Part shown: positions 45,689 through 56,854 of the stretch, in pieces | Layout of the letters: every line of letters begins with the position of its first letter | How positions within the stretch are numbered: position 1 is the first letter of the stretch | Source: Apiospora phragmitis | Taxonomy: Eukaryota > Ascomycota > Sordariomycetes > Amphisphaeriales > Apiosporaceae | Length of the DNA stretch: 64,000 nt | Assembly: GCA_038363925.1 (NCBI GenBank) | Contig: JAQQWL010000006.1 | Coordinates: 4,382,501 to 4,446,500, forward strand | Reading direction: 5' to 3' | Notes under the pieces: model-generated | Told to the model about the DNA's origin: nothing | Databases searched by the model: none | Seen by the model: only the letters and a program-made list of their open reading frames with translations | Position numbers and translations under genes: made by a program

Positions 45689-46951
45689 ATGGAGAAACAT
45701 GACCCAGACATCGACAAGCTGTGCGTCATGTGTGACGAACATGGCTCGACTCAGTGTGGTCGCTGCCATGCGCGTTACTGTTCGACCAAGTGCCAGGACA
45801 AAGACTGGCCCATCCACAAGGCCATCTGCCGCGACATGGCAGGCAGCTTCGCGCCCTCTGAGCGTCCCAGCCACGGCGCCCATCGCATGCTGCTTTTCCC
45901 CATCTTCAAATCGCAGCCCGAGCTTGTCTGGGTCGAAAGCGGCGACGAGGCACCTGGGGACGAGGTCGATGCCAACATCTCCAGTGTCTTGACGCAGGAG
46001 TTTCCCGATAACATTCCACTGCTCAGACTGAGCAACATAGTGATTAACTACAGCATCCCCTTCCGCAGATGCGGTCACACTCTCCACCTTATGTGTGCTG
46101 GTACCTACGTCCAATCCGACGTCTTTCCTGACAGCGATGACATGAACCAATCAGTGATGCGCCTGTCGCCGAACCCGGGCCACACCATGATCCACCATGG
46201 AGCTTTCATCGTCTTTTCCGATCGCCAAGGCATGCTTGATGACAATTACATGCTGGACATTACGGCACGAGACGTGCGGTCCGTCGTCGACTTCTTCCTG
46301 TCGATGAAGCTGAGTCCCTGCATCCCCGACCCGTCACGGTACCCCGCCAGCTTCTACGACTGCGAGATATGGCCCGCCATCAAGATCAACTGCGATGTCG
46401 ACATCCAGCGCCTGGCGCCTTTCTTGCCGCATGGACAGGAGGTGCTTCCCCGGTACGAAAGCGTCCAGATACCATCCAAGGCGCTAGAGTCCATCCGATA
46501 CCCCTCACCCTGGGCCAATCTGGTCGGCCTTCCTTAGATGCTCAGTCGACCCAACACCAATCTTGGCATTTCCACACTCGGTCTGTGCAAGAACGTGGAG
46601 GCTAGGTGGTTTGGGTTCGACGGGAATCCCGACGAATCGTATGCCTTGGCATCAACCGAGAAACGTGACCATGATGCGGGTACTGTCATTGTCAGCCACG
46701 CAAATGGTGCCAAAATTCATCCTCTACATGTGCAATGGCTCGACGCTTGGGTCACTGAGAAACTCATGACCAATCGCATGTCGGGAGAAGGCTTCATTGC
46801 CATGGTAGATCCTCTACGGAAGTACATGGAGAAAGCGAAGAACTTGACAGACGAAGAGCTCAGTCCCTTGACCCAACACTGGAACGAGTTCCTCGAGAAG
46901 AACGGGCACGACCCGGAGAAATCAGACGTCGTCTCACCCTGGGACGTTTAG
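45689..46951 (+). CDS. MYND zinc-finger protein interrupted by one in-frame TAG
   Basis: From ATG 45689: a MYND finger at residues about 10-46 with all ligands (CVMC, CGRC, YCSTKCQ, HKAIC), then a long alpha/beta region typical of fungal MYND-only proteins (RPSHGAHRMLLFP, GAFIVFSDRQGM). A TAG at 46535-46537 stops the frame after ANLVGLP. Immediately after it the same frame continues for 137 residues (MLSRPNTNLGI ... SHANGAKIHPLHVQWLDAWV) to TAG at 46949, and related proteins carry this part after a GLP motif. Thus one nonsense codon separates two halves of one protein (about 282 + 138 residues). CAG-to-TAG would explain it. The context lacks the UGA-CUA readthrough motif, so readthrough is not supported. 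Confidence 0.72.
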
Positions 46952-47450
46952 ATATGCGTTCGGTATTGCCAGCAAAGGAGCGGCAAAGGTTTGATTTCGA
47001 GTATAGGTTAATGGTTTTACTGATTGTTTGCTACATGGTTGCTCAGTAAGCTAGTACTGAACCGGTGAGAAGCACCATGTGTACACTATGATGAGAAATG
47101 GACACAGATAATCGAGAAGCCCAGAGTGTCCGGACAGCACAGCGGTATAATCTGACAGATCCGGATGCTTCTTGATAGTGATGATAGACGATGTAATAGA
47201 CACTCTCAACTCACAAAGCAATTGCTACAATGGGCGATGGCGAAGTTGCTACAACATACGCGACGACCAGATAAGAAAGACAAGACCACGTTTGATTACC
47301 AGCTGTCCCGTCAGCAATGTGCCTGTTTCTAATCAACTATCGCAAGGTTACGTGGGACAAAAATGTTAGGCTTGCGCTACTCGTACATTGGAGAGCAAAC
47401 TCATCTTGGTCAACTCAAATAGTGTTGCAAATTGCAAAAAGAGAAATCTA

Positions 47451-47522
47451 TTCCGATGCGGGGAATCGAACCCCGGGCTAGACGGTGAGAGCGTCTAATG
47501 TTAACCACTACACCACATCGGA
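47451..47522 (-). tRNA. tRNA-Glu (anticodon CTC)
   Basis: The minus strand folds as a cloverleaf: acceptor TCCGATG/CATCGGA, D arm GTGTAGTGGTTAAC, anticodon stem AGACG/CGTCT around loop CTCTCAC (anticodon CTC), T arm CCCGGGGTTCGATTCCCCG, discriminator A. It is intronless, 72 nt. The body closely matches eukaryotic tRNA-Glu. It marks the return to conserved sequence after the accessory island. Confidence 0.95.
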
Positions 47523-47862
47523 TGGATGATTGTTTGTTGAAAAAACGATAATGAGTGCCTTTGTAGCAGTCGTAGAATGTTCAGCGTCGAGTGAAGCAGA
47601 AATTATTTGGGGATTTGAAATGAATGAGTAGTTTGGTGGGCCCCGAGGGATGAAGGGGAACAGATCGTGCCTACTTACCTTCAATACTTACGTACACTTG
47701 TGTTGAAATGGATGACCTGGGTTGGAATGGTCGAGGGGAGTAGGAGTAGGGGACGGATAGGGATCCTGTCCTGGGTAGAGATCTACAGGTCTAAGCACTC
47801 TACATCGGGAATCACAGTTACAGTTCGATATGGAAGATTGCTTTGGTGTTATTCGACAGCTT

Positions 47863-49092
47863 CTACCACTTCTTGGGCGCCTCTGCGCCGCCAGTCACGA
47901 AGGACCGGCTGGTGACGACATTGGCCCGGGCGCGTTCTTTCTCCAGCTTCGCCAGACCGACCCTGTCCGTAACGGGCGTGGCATCGATGATGTTGTCGAA
48001 ATCATCATCGCCATCCTCGCTATCGTCGCCGTTATCCGAATCGGGCTCGGCGTGGGGGTCGACTTGGAACTTCTGCTGTGGCGGCCGAGGCACGGTCTCG
48101 GGCTTCTTCTTCTGACTGGCGTTGTTGTCGGGGTTCGCGAACGTCTTGGATGCAAGCACCCGGCGCCGTATCTCTTCCATGTCGTCGTCGCTGTCGTCCG
48201 AGATGGCGAAGGGGTCCCGGTCTTCGTCGTCTCGCCCGCCTGATGACTCGCCGGGTTTCGGCCATTGCGACTGTGGCTGCTTCTTCTTGCCGAGGTATAT
48301 GCTGTCCACGCTTTCCTTGTCGCTGTCCTCGTCCTCATCCTCGGAGCTACCATCCTCCTCGTCTTCTTCATCGTCGTCCGACGGCACTTCTATCCTGTGG
48401 TTGAGGTTGCCACCCTTCCACAGATCGTCGCCGTCCTCCTCCTCTCGGTTCTCGGCGTATTCGCGCTCCAGCCGCTCCATCCAATCGGCTTCGGCCTTCT
48501 TGATGCCAGCCTCATCCTCGCACGCGGCATACTTCTTGAGCAGCTTCGAGTTGATCTTGAGGAAAGACTCGCCGTAGTTGAAGGGGGCCAGGATCTGCTC
48601 GGCCCAGTCGGGGTGACGGCAGATGTAGAAGGCGGCGGCCAGGGCCTCGACACAATTGAGGCGCCAGGGCTTGCCGTAGTTGACCGAGTTGGCGGCAACC
48701 AGGTAGGGCAGTAGGCGCTCGCACTTGCCGCCGAATTTGCTCCATTGGATCTCCTGCGTGCGCGCCCAGGAGCACTCGACGACGGCGGCACCGTACTGGT
48801 CCATCAGCTCTTTGTCGGCGGGCGATATTGTGTGCTTTCCATTGGGCGTGATGATGACGCCGTTATGTCGCTGACCGGCATGCAGGTCGCGCATCAGCCC
48901 CAGCTTGATCAGCTTCTTTCCAGAACATCGCTTCGGGTCGCAGTGGTTGAGATCCCAGCATGCGGCTTTGAATGGGGGGCGGCCGCCGTTGGTGGGGTCC
49001 TCAGAATCGTCGCCGCGGGGTTGCGAGTTGCGAGGAGGGCCATGCGACTTGCCGCCGCGGCCAGTAAATTTGTCTTTCTTATGTCGGACCAT
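47863..49092 (-). CDS. TSR3: 18S rRNA aminocarboxypropyltransferase Tsr3
   Basis: A single-exon protein of 409 residues from ATG 49092 (MVRHKKDKFTGRGGKSHGPP; an ATG 27 bp upstream is less likely). Tsr3 adds the acp group from S-adenosylmethionine to the hypermodified uridine of 18S rRNA (m1acp3-psi) during 40S maturation. Seen: the conserved core at residues about 50-215 with WDLNHCDPKRCSGKKLIKLG, VECSWARTQEI, LLPYLVAANSVNYGKP, CVEALAAAFYICR and FNYGESFLKIN. A long acidic tail (DDDEEDEEDGSSEDEDEDS) of low complexity follows, common in filamentous fungi. It is divergent from the GGA gene, sharing a 667-bp intergenic region. Confidence 0.95.
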   Translation of the reverse strand: MVRHKKDKFTGRGGKSHGPPRNSQPRGDDSEDPTNGGRPPFKAACWDLNHCDPKRCSGKKLIKLGLMRDLHAGQRHNGVIITPNGKHTISPADKELMDQYGAAVVECSWARTQEIQWSKFGGKCERLLPYLVAANSVNYGKPWRLNCVEALAAAFYICRHPDWAEQILAPFNYGESFLKINSKLLKKYAACEDEAGIKKAEADWMERLEREYAENREEEDGDDLWKGGNLNHRIEVPSDDDEEDEEDGSSEDEDEDSDKESVDSIYLGKKKQPQSQWPKPGESSGGRDDEDRDPFAISDDSDDDMEEIRRRVLASKTFANPDNNASQKKKPETVPRPPQQKFQVDPHAEPDSDNGDDSEDGDDDFDNIIDATPVTDRVGLAKLEKERARANVVTSRSFVTGGAEAPKKW

Positions 49093-49759
49093 TTTATTAC
49101 AGCGGCGAAGGTAGGACACGAGGTCGATGGAGCCGAGTTTCGAAGCGCTGGGATGTAAGGCGGCAGGTCTGAGGCGACGACTCCGGAAATGTTGGCGTCA
49201 CTTTGACTGCTCCGAGATCTGGATCTTTACGTGGGGTGCTGTTGATCGATAACGATAAGGGATATCTCAGACAGCCTGGAGCCAGCTGAACGCCTAGACG
49301 CTAACACTGATTCAACTCAAGCCACATTCTTCAGTTTAGTCAACTGAGGCGCTGCAAGTTGTGCCCAGTACCCAGGTGCCTGCCAGGGACAACTGCAAGT
49401 CTGCAAGTGGGAGGAGATGCCTGTTCTGTCCCCAACTTTCTATCCAGTCCCTCATTTCGATAGCAGTAGCGCTGCCTACCAACACGTTACCCACTTGCAC
49501 TCAGTATCCCATCAATCAATCTACCACTTATCGAAGCTGCGGCTAGGTGGCTTTTCGAGACGTCACTGATGGCTTTCCCAACTGCGTGACCACGTCGTAG
49601 CCCCCAGTCCAGTATTTTATTCTTTACTTCTGCGAAGCGGTTCGTACCTGATTTCAGACTCGTCTATCTGACATCATTCCGCCCTTGCACCCGACAAATC
49701 GACGATCCTATCCAATCCCCGACCCGACAGCGCCATCGTCGTCGCCGCAAACCGCCGAC

Positions 49760-51883
49760 ATGGAGGCTGCCTCCGCTCGGGCCGCGGCCAGAGACCGCTG
49801 GAACGAGATGGGATTCCCCCGGCCTTCGCAACTCCAGCGCTTCATCCAGAGTGCCTGTAGTCCGGAGAATTACGAACCTAATCTCGCTCTGAATCTCGAG
49901 ATTGCCGATCTGATCAATAGCAAAAAGGGGAGTGCGCCACGCGAAGCCGCCGTCGCCATTGTCGGTTACATAAACCATCGCAACACCAACGTTGCATTGC
50001 TTGCCCTCAACCTTCTCGATATCTGTGTGAAAAACTGCGGTTATCCTTTCCATTTGCAAATTGCCACCAAGGAGTTCCTGAACGAATTGGTCAGGAGATT
50101 CCCCGAACGACCACCCATCCGCCCCACGCGAGTCCAGACCAAGATCCTCGAAGCCATTGAAGAATGGAGGAGCACGATATGCGAGACGAGTCGCTACAAG
50201 GAAGACCTGGGCTTCATCCGGGATATGCACCGGCTTCTCAGCTACAAGGGCTACGCTTTCCCTGAAGTGCGACGCGACGATGCGGCCGTATTGAACCCAA
50301 GTGACGTAAGATTCCTACGAGTTCGACCTATCTTCTTTGCCATACCTAATGTGTAACAGAACCTGAAATCAGCCGATGAGATGGAGGAAGAAGAGCGCGA
50401 AGCCCAATCCGCTAAACTCCAGGAACTCATTCGCCGCGGCAACCCCGAAGACCTGCAAGAAGCCAACCGCCTTATGAAGGTAATGGCTGGTTTCGACACG
50501 AGGAGCAAGACGGACTACCGCGCGAAAGCTGCCGAGGATGTCGGGAAGATCCAGGCCAAGGCCCGTTTGCTGGAGGAAAACCTGGCTGCTTTCAAGCCTG
50601 GCGACAAGATGACCGAGGGCGATGTCTTCGAGGAATTGGCGTCGGCCCTGTCCAGCGCCCAACCGAAAATCCAAAAGATGTGCGAGGAGGAATCCGACGA
50701 CCACGAGGCTGTCGCAAAGCTGCTCGAGATCAACGACAGTATACACCGAACTGTCGAGCGGTGGAAGCTGCTGAAGAAGGGCGATATCGAAGGCGCCAAT
50801 GCGATTGCGCAAGGTGCACCTATACAATCGTTGCAATCCAGCGGGGGTCAGGCCAGTAGCTCTGCAGCAAACGAGCTGTCGCTCATCGATTTCGACGCCG
50901 ACGCTTCTGGAACCAATGGGTCTGGCAACAACGGCGAATCCAGCTCTCAGGCCGCTGGTGTTGAGAACGACTTGTTGGGCTTGTCTCTTGACGGTAGCAG
51001 TAGCACATTTGGACAGGGTGGTGGTATTTCATTGGGTTTCGGTGCTAACAGCAGTATGTCCTCCCATGATCCCCGAGCGAAAGAAGCGTTGCTAACCCCG
51101 CAAACAGACATTCCCGGTCAACCTTTACTATCCTCAATGACCCAGAACTCGAACGCAACCGGCGCTGTCAATGCCCCAACACCTCCCTCTTACACCCAAT
51201 TCTCTGGCTTTACGTCGCCTCCTTCAGGATCCCAATCCAGCACCCCTCAGCCTCAAGGTCTTTCCGCCTTCAGCCAACCGCCGCAAAAGTCGGCAGCTGA
51301 CCCTTTCGCGGCTTTGACCTCCCCTATGTTTGGATCAAAGCCCGCTACACCACAACCTTCAGCAATGGCAGCTACACCCGCACCCGCGGCGCCTGCAGCG
51401 GCAAACGAAGACGATGAGTGGTCGTTCTCCTCAGCCCTGCCACCAGAGGCGCCCTCCCTGCCCAAGGACCACGCGGCGGTCGTCAAGACCGGCGAGGTCC
51501 AAATCGACATGAAGGCCGCGAGGTCTGTGCAATCTCCCAATGCGCTGGCACTGTCCTTTGCCTTCTCCAGCAACACAGCCCAACCTGTCAGCGAGCTCCA
51601 CTTCCAACTCGCCGTTACCAAGGTATGTACCTCTTCCGATGAATCATGTCTAGTACTGACTAACCTACCACTCTAGGGTTACGAACTCCAACTTCAACCG
51701 CAGACGGGCCGCAACCTACAGCCCAACCAGAAGTACGGCGTCACGCAGAACATGCAGGTGTGGCACGCCGGTGACAAGTCCAAGAAGGTCGAGACCATCA
51801 AGCTGCGGTGGCGTGTGAGCTACAAGCTGGGCTCCGAGACGAAGAACGAGATGGGCGACGTGGCGGAGTTCGGCATTGCGTAG
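49760..51883 (+). CDS. GGA: GGA-type clathrin adaptor (VHS-GAT-GAE)
   Basis: Exons 49760-50305, 50360-51053, 51108-51622 and 51677-51883, with 54-bp introns, encode 653 residues. GGA proteins bind Arf-GTP, cargo and clathrin at the trans-Golgi and sort proteins to endosomes. Seen: a VHS domain at about 15-145 (QRFIQSACSPENYEPNLALN, ALNLLDICVKNCGYPFHLQI), a GAT domain at about 190-290 (LQELIRRGNPEDLQEANRLM, ELASALSSAQPKIQKM), a Ser/Pro/Gln-rich hinge with DLLGLSL (clathrin-box-like) and an appendage GAE domain at the C-terminus (FAFSSNTAQPVSELHFQLAV, NQKYGVTQNMQVW). The third exon boundary uses GTATGT ... GCTAAC ... ACAG; reading through it would also stay open, but splicing gives the family-like NIPGQP. 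ATG 49760 is preferred over 49685. Confidence 0.93.
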
Positions 51884-52826
51884 GGAGGGATAATGACGAT
51901 GGTGGGGAAGGGGTTCAATACTCAGGTCTTTCAATGATGGAATGCCTGGGCTTGAATGTATCTGAGAGAAAAAGAAGCGACCAAGTGACTTATTTCTACG
52001 TGGGAAAACAGAACATCGTCAAACCTACCACTCTTTGGGCTTTAGTAGTGACATGCCTCTGCTGGACTTGGGAGGCCTTGGGTGAAGGAGCTTGTGGGAA
52101 AAGGGGGCGGGTTGAAGCGATTTTGTTTACAGAAACAGACAGTCAAAGCATAGGAAGCATGGCTCTTTCTGTTGAGTGATGTAGTGGAATTGATTGTCTT
52201 TTCCTCTAAGTATATACAGCGTTGAAATCAGGTGTATATCCATCCCCCCTTCTGCCTAAATGCGAGTTGCATATTGATGCATGAGCCGAAATCTCTTCTC
52301 CCTTCCCCCGTCTATTTCTCGTCTTCGCATCTATATACATTATACAGTGTTTGTACAAAGGTACATTTCGTATGATACACATGATTTTCATACATGTCAG
52401 AAACCATCAAACCAGCACCGGGCATATTCGTGCCGGACTCCTCTTTCAAGCGTACACAACGCCTCATCTCCATTGTACTGCGGGGTTGTTCCTCCGGATG
52501 GTGCGCGCCAGCATAGAGCGATTGAGTGGCACGCCCATTAAATGGTGACGGGAGATACCCCATCAAAAGTGTAGGGGAAGTTCTCGTAACAATCAGGGCC
52601 CAACCAGAGTTAAGGCAATGCGAGGACCTGACACCAAGTTCGTTCATCTCTTTCATAGAGCTTCAGACCGAGGCCGCCTAGGGCGAAGAAGGACTAGCCT
52701 GAGCAGCGCAAATGACCACCCACCATAACGTACATTTAGCGAATTTCACTGACCGGGAAAAGGAGGGCAGGGAGAAAAGGCTCCTACATCGTGGTTGATC
52801 GGAAGGAGCATGAAAAATCGGCCAGT
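51884..52826. other. 0.9-kb convergent intergenic region
   Basis: Lies between the 3' ends of GGA (+) and IF-2 (-). No supported gene. Confidence 0.5.
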
Positions 52827-55800
52827 TTAGAGACTCCTCTTAGTCTGCACCTCTTCGTACGCCTGGACCACATCACCGACCTTGAAGTCCTGGAATTCCT
52901 CGAAGCCGATACCACACTCGCCACCCTTGCGGGCCTCCATAATATCTTTCTTGATATGCTTGAGGGATTCGAGTTCACCTGTTTTTGGCCACTGCGTTAG
53001 TAACATACTCTCAATAGATAAAAAAGCTGGGAAGGGATGAAGTGGGAAAACGTACCATCATATATCGTCTCCCCATCCCGCACGACACGGAAGCAATTCG
53101 CCTTCGCGACCACGCCGTTGCGGATACGGCAGCCCGCGATGTTCTTGTGTCTTGCGGCCCCGGACGTTGATGGGGAAGACCTGGAGGACCTCGGCCTTGC
53201 CGAGGACCTTGGTGGACAGCTCGGGCGACAGGTGGGACGAGAGGACGTTCTTGACGTCGTCGTGGAGATGGTAGATGACGTTATGGTCGAGGATGGGCAC
53301 CCCGTTGGCCTCGGCCAGGGCCTTGATGTGCCCCGCGATCGGCAAATTGAAATTGACTAGCGTCGAGCGCGACACCGCCGCGTGGTCGACGTCGCTCTCG
53401 GTGAGGTGGCCGGGCGCCGCCAGTAGGATGCGGGGCCGCACCTCGTTGGACCCGATCTCGAGGATGCTGGCGCACACGGCCTCGACGGACCCGTGCACGT
53501 CGCCCTTCACCACGAAGTTGACCGACTTGGCACCGCCCTCGATGGGGGCCGCCTCGGTGATGCCCCAGGTACCGTAATCGCGGCGGCGGCCATTGCTCTT
53601 GACATCGTCATCCTCGAGGGCGCGCTGTTCTTGCAGGAGTCGACGCTGCTCGACAACTTGCTCGTGATCCTTGGCGTCCTTCTCACGATCACGCATTCCG
53701 TCGCGGTAGTCGACAGCGGCCTTGGCACGTCCTTCGTCGGGTGCTTGGATCACCTCGTCGCCCGCGGTGGGAAGGTCGCGCCAGCCGAGGATTTCAACAG
53801 GAGTGCCAGGTGGTACCTCCGTGATTTCATCGCCAGCTTCGTTGCGGAGGTGGCGAATCTTGGCCCATGTCGTGCCAGCGACGATGTAGTCACCAGGGCG
53901 CAGGGTGCCACGCTTTACGAGGATCGTGGCTGCCCTTCCGATCGGCTTCAGACTACTCTCCAGAATCCAACCCTCCGCAGGCCCATCGGTCTCGGCCCGC
54001 ATATCGAGCATCTCGGAAAGGGCCAAGATATCTCCTCGAGGTCATCCATGCCTTGGCCCGTCTTGCCCGAAACACAAACGACCTGAACATCGCCGCCATA
54101 ATCTTCGATCTCGACACCATTGGTTGCCAGATCAGCCTTGACGTGATCAATTTGAGCTCCCTGCTTGTCGATCTTGTTGATGGCCACAATAATGGGCACC
54201 TTGGCTGCCCTAGCATGCTTGATAGCTTCGATGGTCTGGGGCTTGACACTGTCGTCAGCTGCAACCACCAGGACCACGATATCCGTGACATTGGCGCCTC
54301 GCTGTCGCATTGACAAGAAGGCTGCGTGGCCAGGAGTGTCCAAAAAGGTAATGTTCTTCCCATCCGTAAGGTTCACAGAGAAGGCACCAATGTGCTGTGT
54401 GATACCGCCATGCTCCTGGAGCGCGACTGATGCTTTCCGGAGGTAATCAAGCAGTGTCGTCTTTCCGTGGTCGACGTGTCCCATGATGGTGACAACAGGT
54501 GGACGAGGGGGTAATACACTAGGATCTGCCGGTGGAGGACGCGGCTTGAGATCTTCGGTATCGGATAAGACGGTAGGGTCGTAGCCGTATTCCTGGGCTA
54601 CTAAAGCGGCGGTATCGCCTGCCATGATGCTGTCCAGATTGATGCCCTCGAAGCCCAAATCGGCCAATTGCTCCAGAAACAGCTCTTTCTCGATTTTCAA
54701 GGCCGAGGCCAGATTCGAAATGCTGATCAGCTCGGGCAGGACAATAGAAATAGGCCCAGCACGCTCAGCTTCTTTCCGAGCCTTCCGCTCCGCCTTCTCC
54801 CTCTGTATCGCAAGCTGCTCCTCGTACGCGGCGTGGCTATCCTCGTCCATTTCATCCTCCCACATTGACTCTCGGTCGCGGCCGCCGCCTCGTCCACCAC
54901 GCTGCTTGCCGCCGCCGCGACCACGGTCAGTACGCTGTGGGGCTTGTTGCCTTTCTTCGAACAACGGCTCAGCATCCCACTCGCTTTTACCCCGCGCCTT
55001 GCGACGCCCATCACCGGAGCCGTTCGTCTCATCGTTGGGCGGCTCCCTCGCCGTTAACTCAGACGTCGGTCTAGAAGATTGCCTAGTAGGCTCTCGGTTT
55101 CGGGGAGGCTCTCGCTCATAGACAGGCCATTCATCATTCTCCTGTTTCCGACCTTGTGGACGCGAAGAATCTTGTGGCTTATAGAATGCATTGTCAAACG
55201 CTTGCTCGAATGAGGTCTCGCTCTGTTTTGATTTGGGCTGTGAAACGGGCTGTGAAACGGGCTGCGTAGATGGACAGGACGGCTCAAGGCATCTATTTTG
55301 GCCCAGAAATCCTCCTTATTAGACTTCTCTGTTGTCTGTTTCCGGGCTAAAGACCCCCACGTGCTGGTAATTTCGGGCTCTTTTGGTCGATCCTTCGACT
55401 TCTCGGGAGACTCTTCGGACAACCCGTCAAAGTGCCGGTGGGAGGTGATGAGTTCATCTTCAACGGCGGGGTTAATTTTAGGGATCCCATTTGAAGGTGT
55501 AGTCTTCCCTGAGTCTCGGGAATAAAACGTGTTATCAAGAACGTTATCGAGGGATTTGTCAGTGGTGGTGTCAGATTGCTCCTCTTTTGCCTTCGAATAA
55601 TCGACCGCAGACTTTCTGACAAGTGGTCGTGACGGTGGGGTCTCTCGAGGCTCCGAACTCTGAGCAGTGCTGTCTGATGCCACGGCAGGCGCATCGGGCT
55701 GACGTGTATCTTCTGAGACTGGTCGATTTGTTTCCATTGGAACAGGACCAAGTCTTGCGGGGAACCCCTCGAGGGTTCCGACGACGGCATGTCCATATTG

Positions 55801-56441
55801 CGCCCAGTCTGTTGTATAATCCTAGCTTGTCTCGGCACCCTCGGTCCTAACTCCATTCCTGATGGGGCTGCCCAATGCTTTGGAAGTTGACTCGGCGGAG
55901 GCTTTCCTGGAGGCGGCGGAGGGAGCTTGACCGATCTACGGTTGGCCCGTATCTCGGCCTCCTCGGCCAGGATGAATTTACGGTTGTGCCGTTGCCTTTG
56001 GGGGTTGAATTCAACACGCGGGCCATGCCTATTGGGGTTTTTTTGGGTCGCCTCCTCTTTCGGCTTCAAGGCTTCTTCTAGTCGGCGGCGTGCTGCTAGC
56101 TCATGTGGCAGAAGATCATTCTCTGTGGACGGATTCCCTAATGGCGAGGAACCCCAGCCTCCACGGGCTCCCGGAATTCCTCCAGAGCCCCATCGGGAAG
56201 ACTGGTTCGCAGGACCATCTTGCTTGGACGAGTCGTTTCCGTCGTCTCGAAGGGATCTGGTTGTAGAGCAATAACCTCTGCTGGAATTGGGGTCGTGCTG
56301 GTCGCAGCGCATGTCGGTGTTGGCAGAAGGCGCAAATGGACGGGTTGCGCTGCTAGATTGAAGAGGTCAGCATATATGGTAGGACGCATGCCTGCAATTG
56401 TTACGGTTTGGACATACCACTGGTACCCTTCTGCGAAGCAT
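52827..56441 (-). CDS. IFM1: Mitochondrial translation initiation factor IF-2 (several 1-base frameshifts)
   Basis: The GTPase that loads initiator tRNA on mitochondrial ribosomes. Exons: 56418-56441 (MLRRRVPV), 53056-56352 and 52827-52978, with introns of 65 and 77 bp. The N-terminus has CAFCQHRH and a long polar pre-domain. The G domain is complete: GHVDHGKTT (G1), [10 protein letters not shown] (G2), DTPGHAAF (G3), NKID (G4), SGKTGQGM (G5). Then come domain II ([10 protein letters not shown]), [16 protein letters not shown] and the C-terminal [19 protein letters not shown]. Conserved sequence jumps frame near 56,265, 55,770 (G run), 55,275, 54,030 and 53,135. Because this gene is needed for respiration, these shifts are most simply read as consensus errors rather than a dead gene. 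It is divergent from the gene at 56.9 kb. Confidence 0.9.
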
Positions 56442-56854
56442 CATGTCGGATGACTACTGTGGTAACCTCCCATTGAAGACAGCAACTGAAAGAAAGCTGC
56501 TCTTGCTCGGATCACTTTTGAGGGCGACGACGATCAATCTTTTGAGATGCGAATTGGCTTGTCGAAAAAGAAGTGGACCTTGACTTCATCCAATTGACGT
56601 CGCCACCCCTGGTCCCTGCCAGTACAAAAACCTACCAACAAAAAGTATTATTACAACCAAGCTTGCTGCTAGCTTATTAGCTCTGGACCCAGCTCCAAGC
56701 CACGTCTTTAAAGGCTGCCTTCCTAACCCGACCCCTATCAGCCTCATCTCTGGTAACTCCCGTGACACGTAACGAATAACTCTCTTTTCCTTCCATACCT
56801 ACTTACCACGGCTGAGGGAAAATAAGTCACGTCCTAATTCCCCCCATTGGCGCC

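Noticed and set aside
46535..46540. Programmed stop-codon readthrough in the MYND gene
   Set aside because: The stop is TAG followed by ATG; the known efficient fungal context is UGA followed by CUA. An 85-bp intron ending in CTTAG at 46537 was also considered but would remove family-like sequence.
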